Positions 54,208 through 62,750 of a stretch of 63,307 nt of DNA are shown in pieces. The notes beneath the pieces were generated by a model that ran no database searches, had not been told where the DNA came from, and was given only the letters and a program-made list of their open reading frames with translations. The translations under genes and the position numbers were made by a program. How positions within the stretch are numbered: position 1 is the first letter of the stretch; each line of letters starts with the position of its first letter. The stretch comes from Clostridia bacterium (GTDB taxonomy: Bacteria > Bacillota > Clostridia > Oscillospirales > CAG-382): positions 1 to 63,307 of the forward strand of contig JAGAUT010000062.1 in NCBI GenBank assembly GCA_017620655.1. Reading direction: 5' to 3'.

Positions 54208-54753
54208 TCAGTTCATCACCTTAACCATGGAGTGACGGATAACCTTATCACCCATTTTATAGCCCTTGAGGAAAACATCTGAAATGACATTTTCGTCATA
54301 TTCCTCGTTGTCCTCATGCATTACCGCATTATGAAGCTCGGGGTTAAATTTTTCACCCTTTGCGGCTATTTCTTCAACGCCCATTTTTGCAAAAACTTCC
54401 TTCGCCTGCTCTAGTATCTTGTTAACACCGTCAACAACGCTCTGTGCATCTGACTTTTCAACGTCAACAGACGCCGCTCTGTCAAGGTTATCAAGAACAG
54501 TCAAAAGGCTTGCTACGCTGTCAGCAATACCTTCTTTATAAAGGGACTCTTTTTCCTTCTGAGTTCTCTTTTTGAAGTTATCATATTCAGCAAGCATTCT
54601 TAAATACTTATCTTCGCTTTCCTTGAGTGCATTCTCAAGCTCAGCGATTTTTTTACTATCCTTTTCCTTTTTGGAACACTTCTTTTCTTTCTTTTCAGAC
54701 TCTGCCGTATTTTCAGCAGTTTCTTCTATGATTTCGTCCTTTTCAGTACTCAT
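54208..54753 (-). CDS. grpE: Nucleotide exchange factor GrpE
   Basis: The 181-residue product has a charged Glu/Lys-rich N-terminus (about 1-50), a long coiled coil and the C-terminal domain with V-L-D-N-L-D-R-A, G-V-E-E-I-A-A-K-G-E-K-F-N-P and V-F-L-K-G-Y-K. It releases ADP from DnaK. It starts 17 bp after hrcA. Confidence 0.97.
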   Translation of the reverse strand: MSTEKDEIIEETAENTAESEKKEKKCSKKEKDSKKIAELENALKESEDKYLRMLAEYDNFKKRTQKEKESLYKEGIADSVASLLTVLDNLDRAASVDVEKSDAQSVVDGVNKILEQAKEVFAKMGVEEIAAKGEKFNPELHNAVMHEDNEEYDENVISDVFLKGYKMGDKVIRHSMVKVMN

Positions 54754-54770
54754 TTTATCATTCCTTTCAT

Positions 54771-55808
54771 CTATTCTTCATTGTAAGGCAGCTGCTTTAC
54801 ATCAAAGGTATCAGCAAGTGTATGCAGTGCCGACATTACTTTTTTATAGTCCATTCGTTTAGGACCGATGATACCGATTACGGCATTCTGTCCGTCACCG
54901 ATTGGAAGATTACAATAAACAACGCTTGTATCAGAAAGTGCCTCATCCCTATTTTCATCACCGATGTAAACCTGAAGGCTTTTGCCATCCTCCGTTGAGA
55001 GGACATCTTTCATTTTACCGTCGTTGTTTTCAATAAATTCAAGAATATTCTTTACCTTTCCGACATCCGTAAATTCGGGGTAAGAAAGGAGATTTGTAAG
55101 ACCGTCGACCTTGAACTTCTGATCTTTCTTCCCGCAGACCGCATCATATGCACATCTGACAATGGGTGTCACTAAAGACGAGAGAGTGCCAAGATCGTTT
55201 TCCAAATCAAGAAGCACAGGAAGTGCAACATCGTCAAGGCTGATACCGCAAAGATGCTTATTAAGTGACGTTTTAATCTTATCTACTGCCTTTGCATCAA
55301 GCGGAATATCGGATATAAGATGCTGACTCTTTACCGAGTTATCGGGAAGCACCATTACAAGAACAATGCTGTTGCTGTCAACAAGCAGAGCATCAAATCG
55401 GCTGACAACATGCTGTTTGCTTGATGTCATAAGAGAAAGAGTTGCACAGTTGGTAATCTCGGAGATAACCTTTGTAGCCCTTGACACCATCTTCTCCATT
55501 TCATCCATTTTGAAACGGGTAAGCTCGTTGAGAAGATTAAGCTCTTCGACATTCAGCCTATAGCTTTCCATAAGCTTTTCAATATATATTCTGTACGCCG
55601 CATTTGAAGGTATACGGCCTGCCGAGGTGTGAGGTTTATCAAGATACCCCATTTCCTCAAGCTCCGACATTTCATTTCGTATTGTTGCAGGCGAAAGAGA
55701 CATATTACCCGACGAGGCAAGGTGCTTGGAACCGACAGGCTCGCCGCTTTCAATATATTCATCAATGATGGATTTTAGAATTCTCATCTTTCTTTCATTC
55801 AAATCCAA
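54771..55808 (-). CDS. hrcA: Heat-inducible transcription repressor HrcA
   Basis: The 345-residue product has an N-terminal winged helix (E-Y-I-E-S-G-E-P-V-G-S-K, then S-P-A-T-I-R-N-E-M-S-E-L-E), with the conserved H-T-S-A-G-R-I-P. It binds the CIRCE element just upstream and represses the operon, with activity helped by GroEL. The start is a TTG at 55808, after AAAGGGAG; the next ATG is seven codons in and would cut into the first helix. Confidence 0.96.
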   Translation of the reverse strand: MDLNERKMRILKSIIDEYIESGEPVGSKHLASSGNMSLSPATIRNEMSELEEMGYLDKPHTSAGRIPSNAAYRIYIEKLMESYRLNVEELNLLNELTRFKMDEMEKMVSRATKVISEITNCATLSLMTSSKQHVVSRFDALLVDSNSIVLVMVLPDNSVKSQHLISDIPLDAKAVDKIKTSLNKHLCGISLDDVALPVLLDLENDLGTLSSLVTPIVRCAYDAVCGKKDQKFKVDGLTNLLSYPEFTDVGKVKNILEFIENNDGKMKDVLSTEDGKSLQVYIGDENRDEALSDTSVVYCNLPIGDGQNAVIGIIGPKRMDYKKVMSALHTLADTFDVKQLPYNEE

Positions 55809-55829
55809 AGCCTGTCACTCCCTTTCTTT

Positions 55830-55856
55830 TTAGCACTCTTACCCTTTGAGTGCTAA
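55830..55856. promoter_or_regulatory. CIRCE operator
   Basis: TTAGCACTC, nine bases, GAGTGCTAA: an exact match to the controlling inverted repeat bound by HrcA. It lies 22 bp before the hrcA start codon. A clear -35/-10 pair is not obvious in the AT-rich sequence upstream. Confidence 0.98.
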
Positions 55857-55937
55857 ACTGTATATAATTTACCACACATTTACGATAAAATACCATATTT
55901 TGTGTTAATAAAATGTAAAGTAGTGTGATTGGAGTGT

Positions 55938-55966
55938 AAAAAAGGCTTTGTACTATGACAAAGCCT
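55938..55966 (-). terminator. Terminator of nth
   Basis: AGGCTTTG (55943-55950) pairs with CAAAGCCT (55959-55966); the A run at 55938-55942 is the U tract on the minus strand. Confidence 0.85.
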
Positions 55967-55979
55967 CATTTCTTTTAAT

Positions 55980-56612
55980 TCAATTACCTTTACACAGTTT
56001 ATTTTCCTTCATGGGACATTCATGGCATCTCGGGTTTCTCGCCGTACACACGTCTCTGCCAAAGTCCACAATCATGTGACAGAAATCACTTTGCACTTCT
56101 TTTGGCACTATCGGGCTGAGAGTGCGTTCAACAATCGTTTGATTTGTACTTTTTACAAGTCCCAGCCTGTTTGTAATACGTATGCAATGAGTATCGGCAA
56201 CAATTCCGCCCTTACCGAAAACATCGCCAAGGATAAGATTTGCAATCTTACTGCCCACGCCCGACAGTGACATGAGGCTGTCATAATCGTCAGGAACCTT
56301 TCCGTCAAAGTTATCAATCAACTGCTGTGACATTTCTCGAAGGCTCTTTGCCTTTGTCCTGTATAGTCCGCAGGATTTTACAAGCTCCTCCACCCTCTCC
56401 TGCGGTGCTTCTGCCATGGCATAAACGTCGGGGATTTCTTCAAAGAGAGTCTTTGACACAATATTGACTCTCGCATCGGTGCACTGAGCCGAAAGTCTTG
56501 CCATAACCAGCAATTTCCACGGGTCACCGTCATGGTAAAGAGTACATTCCGAATCGGGATAGAGCTTTTTCAATTGTTCGTATATTTTAATTGCCTTCTG
56601 TTTTGTAGTCAA
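55980..56612 (-). CDS. nth: Endonuclease III
   Basis: The 210-residue product is a DNA glycosylase/AP lyase of base-excision repair. It has the helix-hairpin-helix S-L-S-G-V-G-S-K with the catalytic lysine, the A-D-T-H-C segment with the catalytic Asp, and a C-terminal 4Fe-4S site. The cluster cysteines are spaced C-x6-C-x2-C-x7-C, where x5 is usual at the last gap. The start is TTG 56612 after GGAGA, which lies 26 bp inside the end of the upstream gene, so the two are coupled. Confidence 0.93.
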   Translation of the reverse strand: MTTKQKAIKIYEQLKKLYPDSECTLYHDGDPWKLLVMARLSAQCTDARVNIVSKTLFEEIPDVYAMAEAPQERVEELVKSCGLYRTKAKSLREMSQQLIDNFDGKVPDDYDSLMSLSGVGSKIANLILGDVFGKGGIVADTHCIRITNRLGLVKSTNQTIVERTLSPIVPKEVQSDFCHMIVDFGRDVCTARNPRCHECPMKENKLCKGN

Positions 56613-59600
56613 GATATTTCTCCTGATTTCTGTAATATTCGAGTATTCCCTGTACCAGAGCATCGGCGGACTTTTCTACGTTACCTTCCGTGATTGACCA
56701 CTCATACTCCTCAACGTTTGATATAAAGCACATTTCGGCAAGTGTCGAAGGGAATCTATGATTTCTTGCTACGGCAAGCTGTTGATATGCCGTAGGCTTC
56801 TGATCCCTGCCGAGAAGTTTACAGACGGTATCTGAGACGGCCCTTGAAAGTCCTATTCCGCTATTATTGGAATAAAGCGCCATAAAGCCCCTTGCCTTAA
56901 GTGCATTACTGCTTGCGGCAACAGAGTTATGATGCACCGATATTGCAAAATCGGGGCATTCTGCATTCAGCAAATCCATTCTTGCATACAAATCTACAGT
57001 TTCATCGTCGGGTCTTGATTCAATAACAACCGCACCAAGACTGCGAAGCTTTTCTGCAAGGAGGGATGCTATGTCCTGATTGAGCACCTTTTCTGGTCTG
57101 TCGCCGGGGCCTATAGCTCCGACGTCGCTTCCGCCATGACCTGCATCAACAACTATACGCTTATCCGAAAGCGGTTTATCGCCGTCAGCAAGCTTCTGGG
57201 GATTATTGAGCTTTACTATCATACAACCGTTTTCGTAAACGATATTGAAGCCGTAGAAATTATTCTCATCCTTGAGGGTGACAAAGTACATGAGCATATT
57301 CTTTCTCGTGCCGACTCTTCCCTCAATAGATTCGATAAGCGGATTCTCCGGCACCTCAAACTGAGGAATTATGCTTGTATCGGTATTATAGATGATAATT
57401 CTCATCTCGCCGTTTTCTCCGCGGAAATCCACATCCACGGGAATATTCTCTGTGACACCGAAACGGATATCTGTTGTGTTTTCTCTGTTATTCAGAGGAT
57501 TCTTTGCATTGACTTCGACAGCTGTTGTAAGGATTGTATTGAGAAGCAGTGGTTTACCGTATGTAAACTCGAGTTCATCTTCTGCAATATAACCGCCGAA
57601 GCGCATCTTACAATATCCGTCAACAACATCAGTGACATAATCCCGCATGCCCTTTGACGAGGGAAGGAAATCGTCATAGAAAGAGCTTGCAGTGCCGACC
57701 TTTGTATGTGTATAATCCTCTTTTACCTCGGCATACACATAGGAATTGCTTCCCTTTGCCGCAACTTGTCCACCTTCGGCACTCGTCGTTTCTCTGCCTT
57801 TCTCGGCTGTAAAAATTACATTTCCGAGAACCTTGAAGCCTGTACTTTCAACAAGTCTTTCCGGGTCAATTTCGCCGACATATTTCTCATAAAGATATTT
57901 ATCATTACCTTTTGGATACAATGTAGGTTTAAGAACAATCTCCGTATTCCCAACCCTTGCCGTAACACTGCTTCCTGCAGGGGCAACACAGGAAACAGAC
58001 AGCTTTTCATCATCTGACAGCCATGTTGTTCCTGACGGATAAGGTTTTGTTATTTCCATTGAATCCAGCGTTACCGCACCCGAAACGGATGCAACCTTCT
58101 GTTTTCCGCAGTTTATTACGAATTCGGAATCCTTACCGTTCTGGGTGAAAGTATATGTATTCTTACCCGACTCAAGTGACAGATACAGTCCGAAATATCC
58201 GCCCTTGGTTTTTGACACTGCTTTACCGTTTACATAAAGTGGATATGCAGGGTCGCATGAACCGATAATATATGTCTTTGACGCATTTATGTACGAATTA
58301 TTCGTCGGATAGTTTATCTTTACATTTTTACCGCTGGATTTTGCCGATGTTCTATATAACTTTTTATTACATGCCTTTTTTATATCATCAGCAACACCGC
58401 CGATATTTTTCGTTATATTCTCATAACCGTAAAAGATACTTCCCTTATAGCTGGAAAGGGTTCTGCACATTTCTACCTGCTTATAAATCTCACCTTCATC
58501 ATAATCACCCGACTTATAGGCAGCATGACCGATATACAGGTCAACGCCCGTTCCGTCAAGATTTGCGTTCCACCATCTTGCTATATCGTCAAAGGGTGCA
58601 ACAGAGGTGTCAAAGCTCCAATAATCCTGAGGTGCAATATAGTCAACATATCCGCCCTTCGCCCAAGCTATTGCATCGCAATAAAGGGAGTTATAGGCTT
58701 CAAGACCTCCCGTTTCACTGCCCTCAATCGGTGTATTGCTTCCCTTATTTGCCCAGATGCCGAAAACCGACACGCCGAAATCGCAGTCGGGGTTGATTTC
58801 CTTTACAGATTCATATGTTTCCTTTACAAGAAGGTTTACGTTATGTCTTCTCCAGTCAGCCTTTTCCATACCGTTTCCGTATACAGCGTAGGCTTCTTCA
58901 TCATTGAAATCCTCTCCGCCCGATGGATACGGATAGAAGTAATCGTCAAAATGAATGCCTGCAACAGAGGGATATTTTTCAACAATCTCACGGACACCCG
59001 AAACAACAAGCTGACGCACCTCGGGAATTCCGGGGTTCAGATATGTTTTTCCGTCGGCATACTTTACTGTATATTCCGGGTTTACAAAAGCAGGGTTTGT
59101 TTTTGCGAGGGTTTCATATTCTGCTTCGTTCATGGTTACCCTATAGGGGTTTACCCATGCATGAACATCGATATTATATTCCGACGCCTTTTTCAGCAGA
59201 TACTCAAGGCTGTCGAAACCATACGGCTCCTCGCCCTGCGTTCCCGAAACATATCTTGACGACGGGAAAATATCCGAATCATACAAAGCATCGCATGCAG
59301 GTCTTACCTGAAAGAACAGTGAATTGATACCGAGTTCATGTGCCTTTTCAACAATTGAATCAAGCTCTGCCTCAAGTTCATTCTGTGAAAGTCCCGTTTC
59401 CGACGGATAATCGATATTGACAGTGGTGGCTATCCACAGCCCTCTCATTTCTAAAAGCGAGACATCGGTATAATCAACGCCACTTGCATTATCTTCCGCA
59501 AAAACCTCATTTGCATCGTTTCTTCCGAAAAGCATAAATGCAAGTCCCGCAAGTGCAAGAATTATTATTGTTATTGCCGCAGAAACGGCTATGGCTACTG

Positions 59601-59649
59601 TCGATTTTCCGTCATTAACATTTCTGAATCTGAAGCTTTTGTCTGACAC
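56587..59649 (-). CDS. Membrane-anchored GHL10-type hydrolase fused to N-acetylmuramoyl-L-alanine amidase
   Basis: The 1020-residue product has an N-terminal helix (about 20-42), a GHL10 (DUF187, PF02638) domain (about 65-400; G-L-W-I-A-T-T-V-N-I-D, F-Q-V-R-P, H-A-W-V-N-P-Y), beta-rich linkers (about 430-820) and an Amidase_3 domain (about 830-1015). The amidase has D-A-G-H-G-G, P-E-K, S-V-H-H-N-S and A-E-M-C-F-I-S, so the zinc and catalytic residues are present. It should hydrolyse cell-wall glycans and stem peptides outside the cell. The start is GTG 59649, six bases after GGAGG; longer starts have no binding site. Confidence 0.88.
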   Translation of the reverse strand: MSDKSFRFRNVNDGKSTVAIAVSAAITIIILALAGLAFMLFGRNDANEVFAEDNASGVDYTDVSLLEMRGLWIATTVNIDYPSETGLSQNELEAELDSIVEKAHELGINSLFFQVRPACDALYDSDIFPSSRYVSGTQGEEPYGFDSLEYLLKKASEYNIDVHAWVNPYRVTMNEAEYETLAKTNPAFVNPEYTVKYADGKTYLNPGIPEVRQLVVSGVREIVEKYPSVAGIHFDDYFYPYPSGGEDFNDEEAYAVYGNGMEKADWRRHNVNLLVKETYESVKEINPDCDFGVSVFGIWANKGSNTPIEGSETGGLEAYNSLYCDAIAWAKGGYVDYIAPQDYWSFDTSVAPFDDIARWWNANLDGTGVDLYIGHAAYKSGDYDEGEIYKQVEMCRTLSSYKGSIFYGYENITKNIGGVADDIKKACNKKLYRTSAKSSGKNVKINYPTNNSYINASKTYIIGSCDPAYPLYVNGKAVSKTKGGYFGLYLSLESGKNTYTFTQNGKDSEFVINCGKQKVASVSGAVTLDSMEITKPYPSGTTWLSDDEKLSVSCVAPAGSSVTARVGNTEIVLKPTLYPKGNDKYLYEKYVGEIDPERLVESTGFKVLGNVIFTAEKGRETTSAEGGQVAAKGSNSYVYAEVKEDYTHTKVGTASSFYDDFLPSSKGMRDYVTDVVDGYCKMRFGGYIAEDELEFTYGKPLLLNTILTTAVEVNAKNPLNNRENTTDIRFGVTENIPVDVDFRGENGEMRIIIYNTDTSIIPQFEVPENPLIESIEGRVGTRKNMLMYFVTLKDENNFYGFNIVYENGCMIVKLNNPQKLADGDKPLSDKRIVVDAGHGGSDVGAIGPGDRPEKVLNQDIASLLAEKLRSLGAVVIESRPDDETVDLYARMDLLNAECPDFAISVHHNSVAASSNALKARGFMALYSNNSGIGLSRAVSDTVCKLLGRDQKPTAYQQLAVARNHRFPSTLAEMCFISNVEEYEWSITEGNVEKSADALVQGILEYYRNQEKYLDYKTEGN

Positions 59650-59754
59650 CTGGAACCTCCATAAAATATAAAAAAACATGTTTCTTCCTACGACAACATT
59701 ATACACCATACGACACAAAAAGAAAACAGTTTTAAAAGAATGTTTTCACTTTTT

Positions 59755-60924
59755 TTATGAAAGTTCAAATTCCAGTTCACGGGCTATGTTTTCAACGCCT
59801 TCAAAAGTGCATTTATAGACAAGTTTTCCGTCCCCGACGCTGTATTCTTCTTCTAAATCTGCAAGAGCAAACATGGGGGATATTTCATAGAGCCGTTCCT
59901 TTGCCGTAAGTCTCGCCTTTTCAAGCGCCTGTACCGCTGTTCTCTTTGCCGAATAGCTGTTATACTCTCTGCGGCAGACAAGTCCTGTTTTTACGGGAAG
60001 CACGATTTTATTAAAAAGCGACATTTTTTGTTCGTTTTTTTCATAGTCGCATGTGTACGTTTTTGACATAAACAGCTGCGGCATCTTCAGAGTTTTACCG
60101 AGAAATGTGACATAAAGCTCTTTACTTACTCTATCGGTATATATTTTTTTACTGTATTCAAGCGGCACTGTTACAAGAAAAGCTCTTTGTGTTTTAGCCC
60201 ACACAAAGCCTCTTGCTCCTCTCAGCATACTGCCGCCCGTTCTTTTATCAACAAACGCCGACACAAGAAGCTGTCCCTTTATTACCGCCTCACCCTTTGA
60301 CACCGCCACCCCTCCCTCAAGGGCATCCACTCTGAGAATTATTCCGTTGGCTGAGGCAACAAGGTTCACGTTTTCCTTTTTCGGATAAGGCTCTGCAATC
60401 TTTGCCTCCTTCATTTCAACATGGGCAACCGTACCGTCGAAATTGATTGCCAGCCATGACACTGCGTCTTCGTTGATCAGGAGTCTGTCTGAAACTTTTT
60501 TCACGTCAACACCTCGTTTGAGCATTCCTTCGCGAAAGCCTGCCTTATCAAGCATTTCTATCACCTGATAATCTTCCAGGCTTTCATTACCCTCGATCCT
60601 TATTTCCCACACGAACATCGAAGAAAAAAACACCATAAGCACAGACAGCAATCCACCGGTGACAAGACCCGCACGATGTTTTACTCTGTTTATCAGCACA
60701 GGCAATCCTTTTAGTTTTTTACTCATAATCTTACAGTTACTGCAGGAAGCCTGTCTTTCAATCTCGGCTCTCTCGTTAAAGAAGACGCAAATATGTACCC
60801 GGTCTTGTTTGAGCGAAAGCTTTTTTACCGACACATCACTCTTGATTTTATTGATGAACGCCTCGGGAGTTTCGGTATTTATTTCATATTCGGCAATGCC
60901 CTTAAAATAATCAAACAAAAACAT
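59755..60924 (-). CDS. yqfD: Sporulation protein YqfD
   Basis: The 389-residue product has a soluble N-terminal domain (about 1-85), one membrane helix (about 88-108) and an outer part rich in beta strands, as in YqfD (spoIV stage, mother cell). G-N-E-S-L-E-D-Y-Q-V and I-N-E-D-A-V-S-W-L-A-I-N are typical. Its role in spore engulfment or cortex formation is not known in detail. It starts 8 bp after yqfC. Confidence 0.92.
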   Translation of the reverse strand: MFLFDYFKGIAEYEINTETPEAFINKIKSDVSVKKLSLKQDRVHICVFFNERAEIERQASCSNCKIMSKKLKGLPVLINRVKHRAGLVTGGLLSVLMVFFSSMFVWEIRIEGNESLEDYQVIEMLDKAGFREGMLKRGVDVKKVSDRLLINEDAVSWLAINFDGTVAHVEMKEAKIAEPYPKKENVNLVASANGIILRVDALEGGVAVSKGEAVIKGQLLVSAFVDKRTGGSMLRGARGFVWAKTQRAFLVTVPLEYSKKIYTDRVSKELYVTFLGKTLKMPQLFMSKTYTCDYEKNEQKMSLFNKIVLPVKTGLVCRREYNSYSAKRTAVQALEKARLTAKERLYEISPMFALADLEEEYSVGDGKLVYKCTFEGVENIARELEFELS

Positions 60925-60932
60925 CTCTCACC

Positions 60933-61220
60933 TCATTCAAAACTGACGCTTTTGACAAATCCCGTTACCCTCAGATCACCGTTTGACAAAAAGGAGAGCT
61001 TCAGCCCTCTGCCGCAAACAGATACCGTGTTGTTTCTTTGCTTCACCTTTACGCTTTCGTCATTGTACTGTATCAGATTTCCTGCATCCTCAACTATAAT
61101 TTCCCTGTTGAAGCACATTTTTACGTACGGACAGCCGGTGGCCATATCGATGGGTATCTGAGTTGCATTCGACAGTCTTGCGGCAACTGAAAGTCTCTGT
61201 TTTTTCTCCTTCAAACTCAT
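60933..61220 (-). CDS. yqfC: Sporulation protein YqfC (YabP/YqfC family)
   Basis: The 95-residue product has the YabP/YqfC beta-rich core with N-R-E-I-I-V-E-D-A-G-N-L-I-Q-Y and G-D-L-R-V-T-G. It is followed by yqfD, the order found in Bacillus. The start at 61220 is preferred because an in-frame ATG at 61232 would leave almost no leader behind the likely sigma-E promoter. Confidence 0.88.
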   Translation of the reverse strand: MSLKEKKQRLSVAARLSNATQIPIDMATGCPYVKMCFNREIIVEDAGNLIQYNDESVKVKQRNNTVSVCGRGLKLSFLSNGDLRVTGFVKSVSFE

Positions 61221-61243
61221 CACTCCAAGCATTTATCTTTTAA

Positions 61244-61274
61244 AATATTTATGCTTATGTTTGCATATAAATGC
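61244..61274. promoter_or_regulatory. Overlapping divergent sigma-E-type promoters
   Basis: On the plus strand AATATT (61244-61249), 14 bases and CATATAAAT (61264-61272) precede ylbJ. On the minus strand GCATTTA (61274-61268), 14 bases and CATAAATA (61253-61246) precede yqfCD. Both match the sigma-E pattern (KMATATT-N14-CATACAHT) with few differences, and neither has sigma-A boxes. ylbJ and yqfCD are sigma-E genes in Bacillus. A TTTGCAT/ATGCAAA palindrome spans the overlap. Confidence 0.6.
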
Positions 61275-61301
61275 AAAGAGAAATCTTTTCGGAGGCGAAA
61301 C

Positions 61302-62381
61302 ATGAGCAAAAAAATCAAAACCGTGATTATTTTTCTTATAACAAGTTTATCTCTTGTTTATACACTCTCAAATCCCATTCAGACTGCCTACCATGCAAAA
61401 AAAGCAGTTGAAATGTGTATTTCCTCTCTGGTACCGTCATTATTCATATTCATGGTGCTGTCGAGAATGCTGTCACATCTATGCTCCTCCTGCCTGTCTG
61501 ATATGAAATTTATACGCGGTCTGTCGCAAATACTCAATCTGCCTCCGACACTTATTCCGATGTGTATTACGGGGCTGTTCTGCGGTGCTCCGTCGGGAGC
61601 ATTCGGAATAAGCAGAATTTACGGCGAGGGCAGTTGCTCCAAAGATGAGGCAGAGCGTGCTTGCATACTCGCAAACAACTGCTCGGCGGCATTTATTCTC
61701 AGTTTTATATCATCGGTTCTCGGAAGCAGGACAGCCGGCTTATATATTTTAATTTCAAACATCCTTGCAACTGTTTTTGTTTATATGATTTTTTTCGGAA
61801 AAGGAAAACATAAATATACAGTTCAATACACAAAAAGCAAAGAAGAAGATTTTGGTAATATGGTCACCGAAAGCATTTCCTCCTCCATAACAGCTACGGT
61901 TACAATGTGCGGTTTCGTTATTTTCTTTTATACCCTCTCAAGCATTCTTTGCGACAACATTTCGGGAATTATCGGCAAAGAATCCCTTTCTTTTTTTAAT
62001 GCAGTTATCAGTTCTTTATTGGAAATAAGCACGGGAATACTGCACATCGGAAATCTCGATGGAACAGGCTCTGTGGTTACAGCTGCATCGGCAGTAGCTT
62101 TCATGGGAATCTCGATGCTCTTACAGACAGGTGAAATCATGAGAAAACACAAAATATCAACCGGGAATTTTTATATTTCCAAGATACTATGTGCCATTGT
62201 GTCACCTATTATTGCAGTAATAATCATGTTGCTTTCACCCGAAGGTATCCATGTGTCTGCCATGACAAAAAAAGTTCCGACGGTATCTGTAAAAGACATC
62301 TCATATCTGCTTTTTGCCTCAGCAATAACGCTGATTGGTGCCTGTCTTTTAACTCATCTTGATAAAAAACACAAAAAGTAA
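61302..62381 (+). CDS. ylbJ: Sporulation integral membrane protein YlbJ
   Basis: The 359-residue product has about eight helices and two nucleoside-recognition (Gate) motifs, including G-L-F-C-G-A-P-S-G-A, as in YlbJ, the mother-cell protein of spore formation. A transport role is suspected but not settled. CGGAGG precedes the ATG at 61302; a longer frame begins before the sigma-E promoter. Confidence 0.88.
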   Translation: MSKKIKTVIIFLITSLSLVYTLSNPIQTAYHAKKAVEMCISSLVPSLFIFMVLSRMLSHLCSSCLSDMKFIRGLSQILNLPPTLIPMCITGLFCGAPSGAFGISRIYGEGSCSKDEAERACILANNCSAAFILSFISSVLGSRTAGLYILISNILATVFVYMIFFGKGKHKYTVQYTKSKEEDFGNMVTESISSSITATVTMCGFVIFFYTLSSILCDNISGIIGKESLSFFNAVISSLLEISTGILHIGNLDGTGSVVTAASAVAFMGISMLLQTGEIMRKHKISTGNFYISKILCAIVSPIIAVIIMLLSPEGIHVSAMTKKVPTVSVKDISYLLFASAITLIGACLLTHLDKKHKK

Positions 62382-62415
62382 CGTGTAAAAGCGTTAAATT
62401 TATGCTGTTTGCTTC

Positions 62416-62443
62416 TTGATTTTTTATTATTTTGTTGTATAAT
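62416..62443 (+). promoter_or_regulatory. Promoter of the Cys-rich small protein gene
   Basis: TTGATT, a 16-bp spacer and TATAAT, about 50 bp before the start codon. Confidence 0.6.
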
Positions 62444-62496
62444 ATATTTGGGTTATTTTATATGTAACAAAATTACACGTTAAAGGAGTAAAAATT

Positions 62497-62721
62497 GTGA
62501 GAAAGAGACTCCCCGATGACATCACAAAATGCTGTGCCCTTTGCGAGCACGCCAAAAAAGTTCCGGCCACCGGAGAAATTCTATGCGGACGAACAAAGCA
62601 TTTAAAAAAGGTGTCCGAAGATTACAGATGCAGAAAGTTCAGCTTTGATATTCTCGCATACCGTCCCAATCCCACAAAGCTTCCGAAGTTCACAGTAGAT
62701 TCGGTTGAGGATATTTTATAA
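62497..62721 (+). CDS. Small cysteine-containing protein
   Basis: The 74-residue product begins with GTG after AAAGGAG. It has C-C-A-L-C-E-H-A at residues 12-16, a cysteine near 30 and one near 44 (Y-R-C-R-K-F), a possible metal site, and a basic, Pro-rich tail. I recognise no named family, but the layout suggests a conserved small clostridial protein. It precedes the KDPG aldolase gene by 29 bp. Confidence 0.72.
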   Translation: MRKRLPDDITKCCALCEHAKKVPATGEILCGRTKHLKKVSEDYRCRKFSFDILAYRPNPTKLPKFTVDSVEDIL

Positions 62722-62750
62722 AATTAACATACATTCAAGGAGACAAGACA

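Noticed and set aside
61232..61232. ATG 61232 as the start of yqfC
   Set aside because: It would lie only a few bases after the likely transcription start and has no ribosome binding site. The ATG at 61220 is preferred, although its own site is close.
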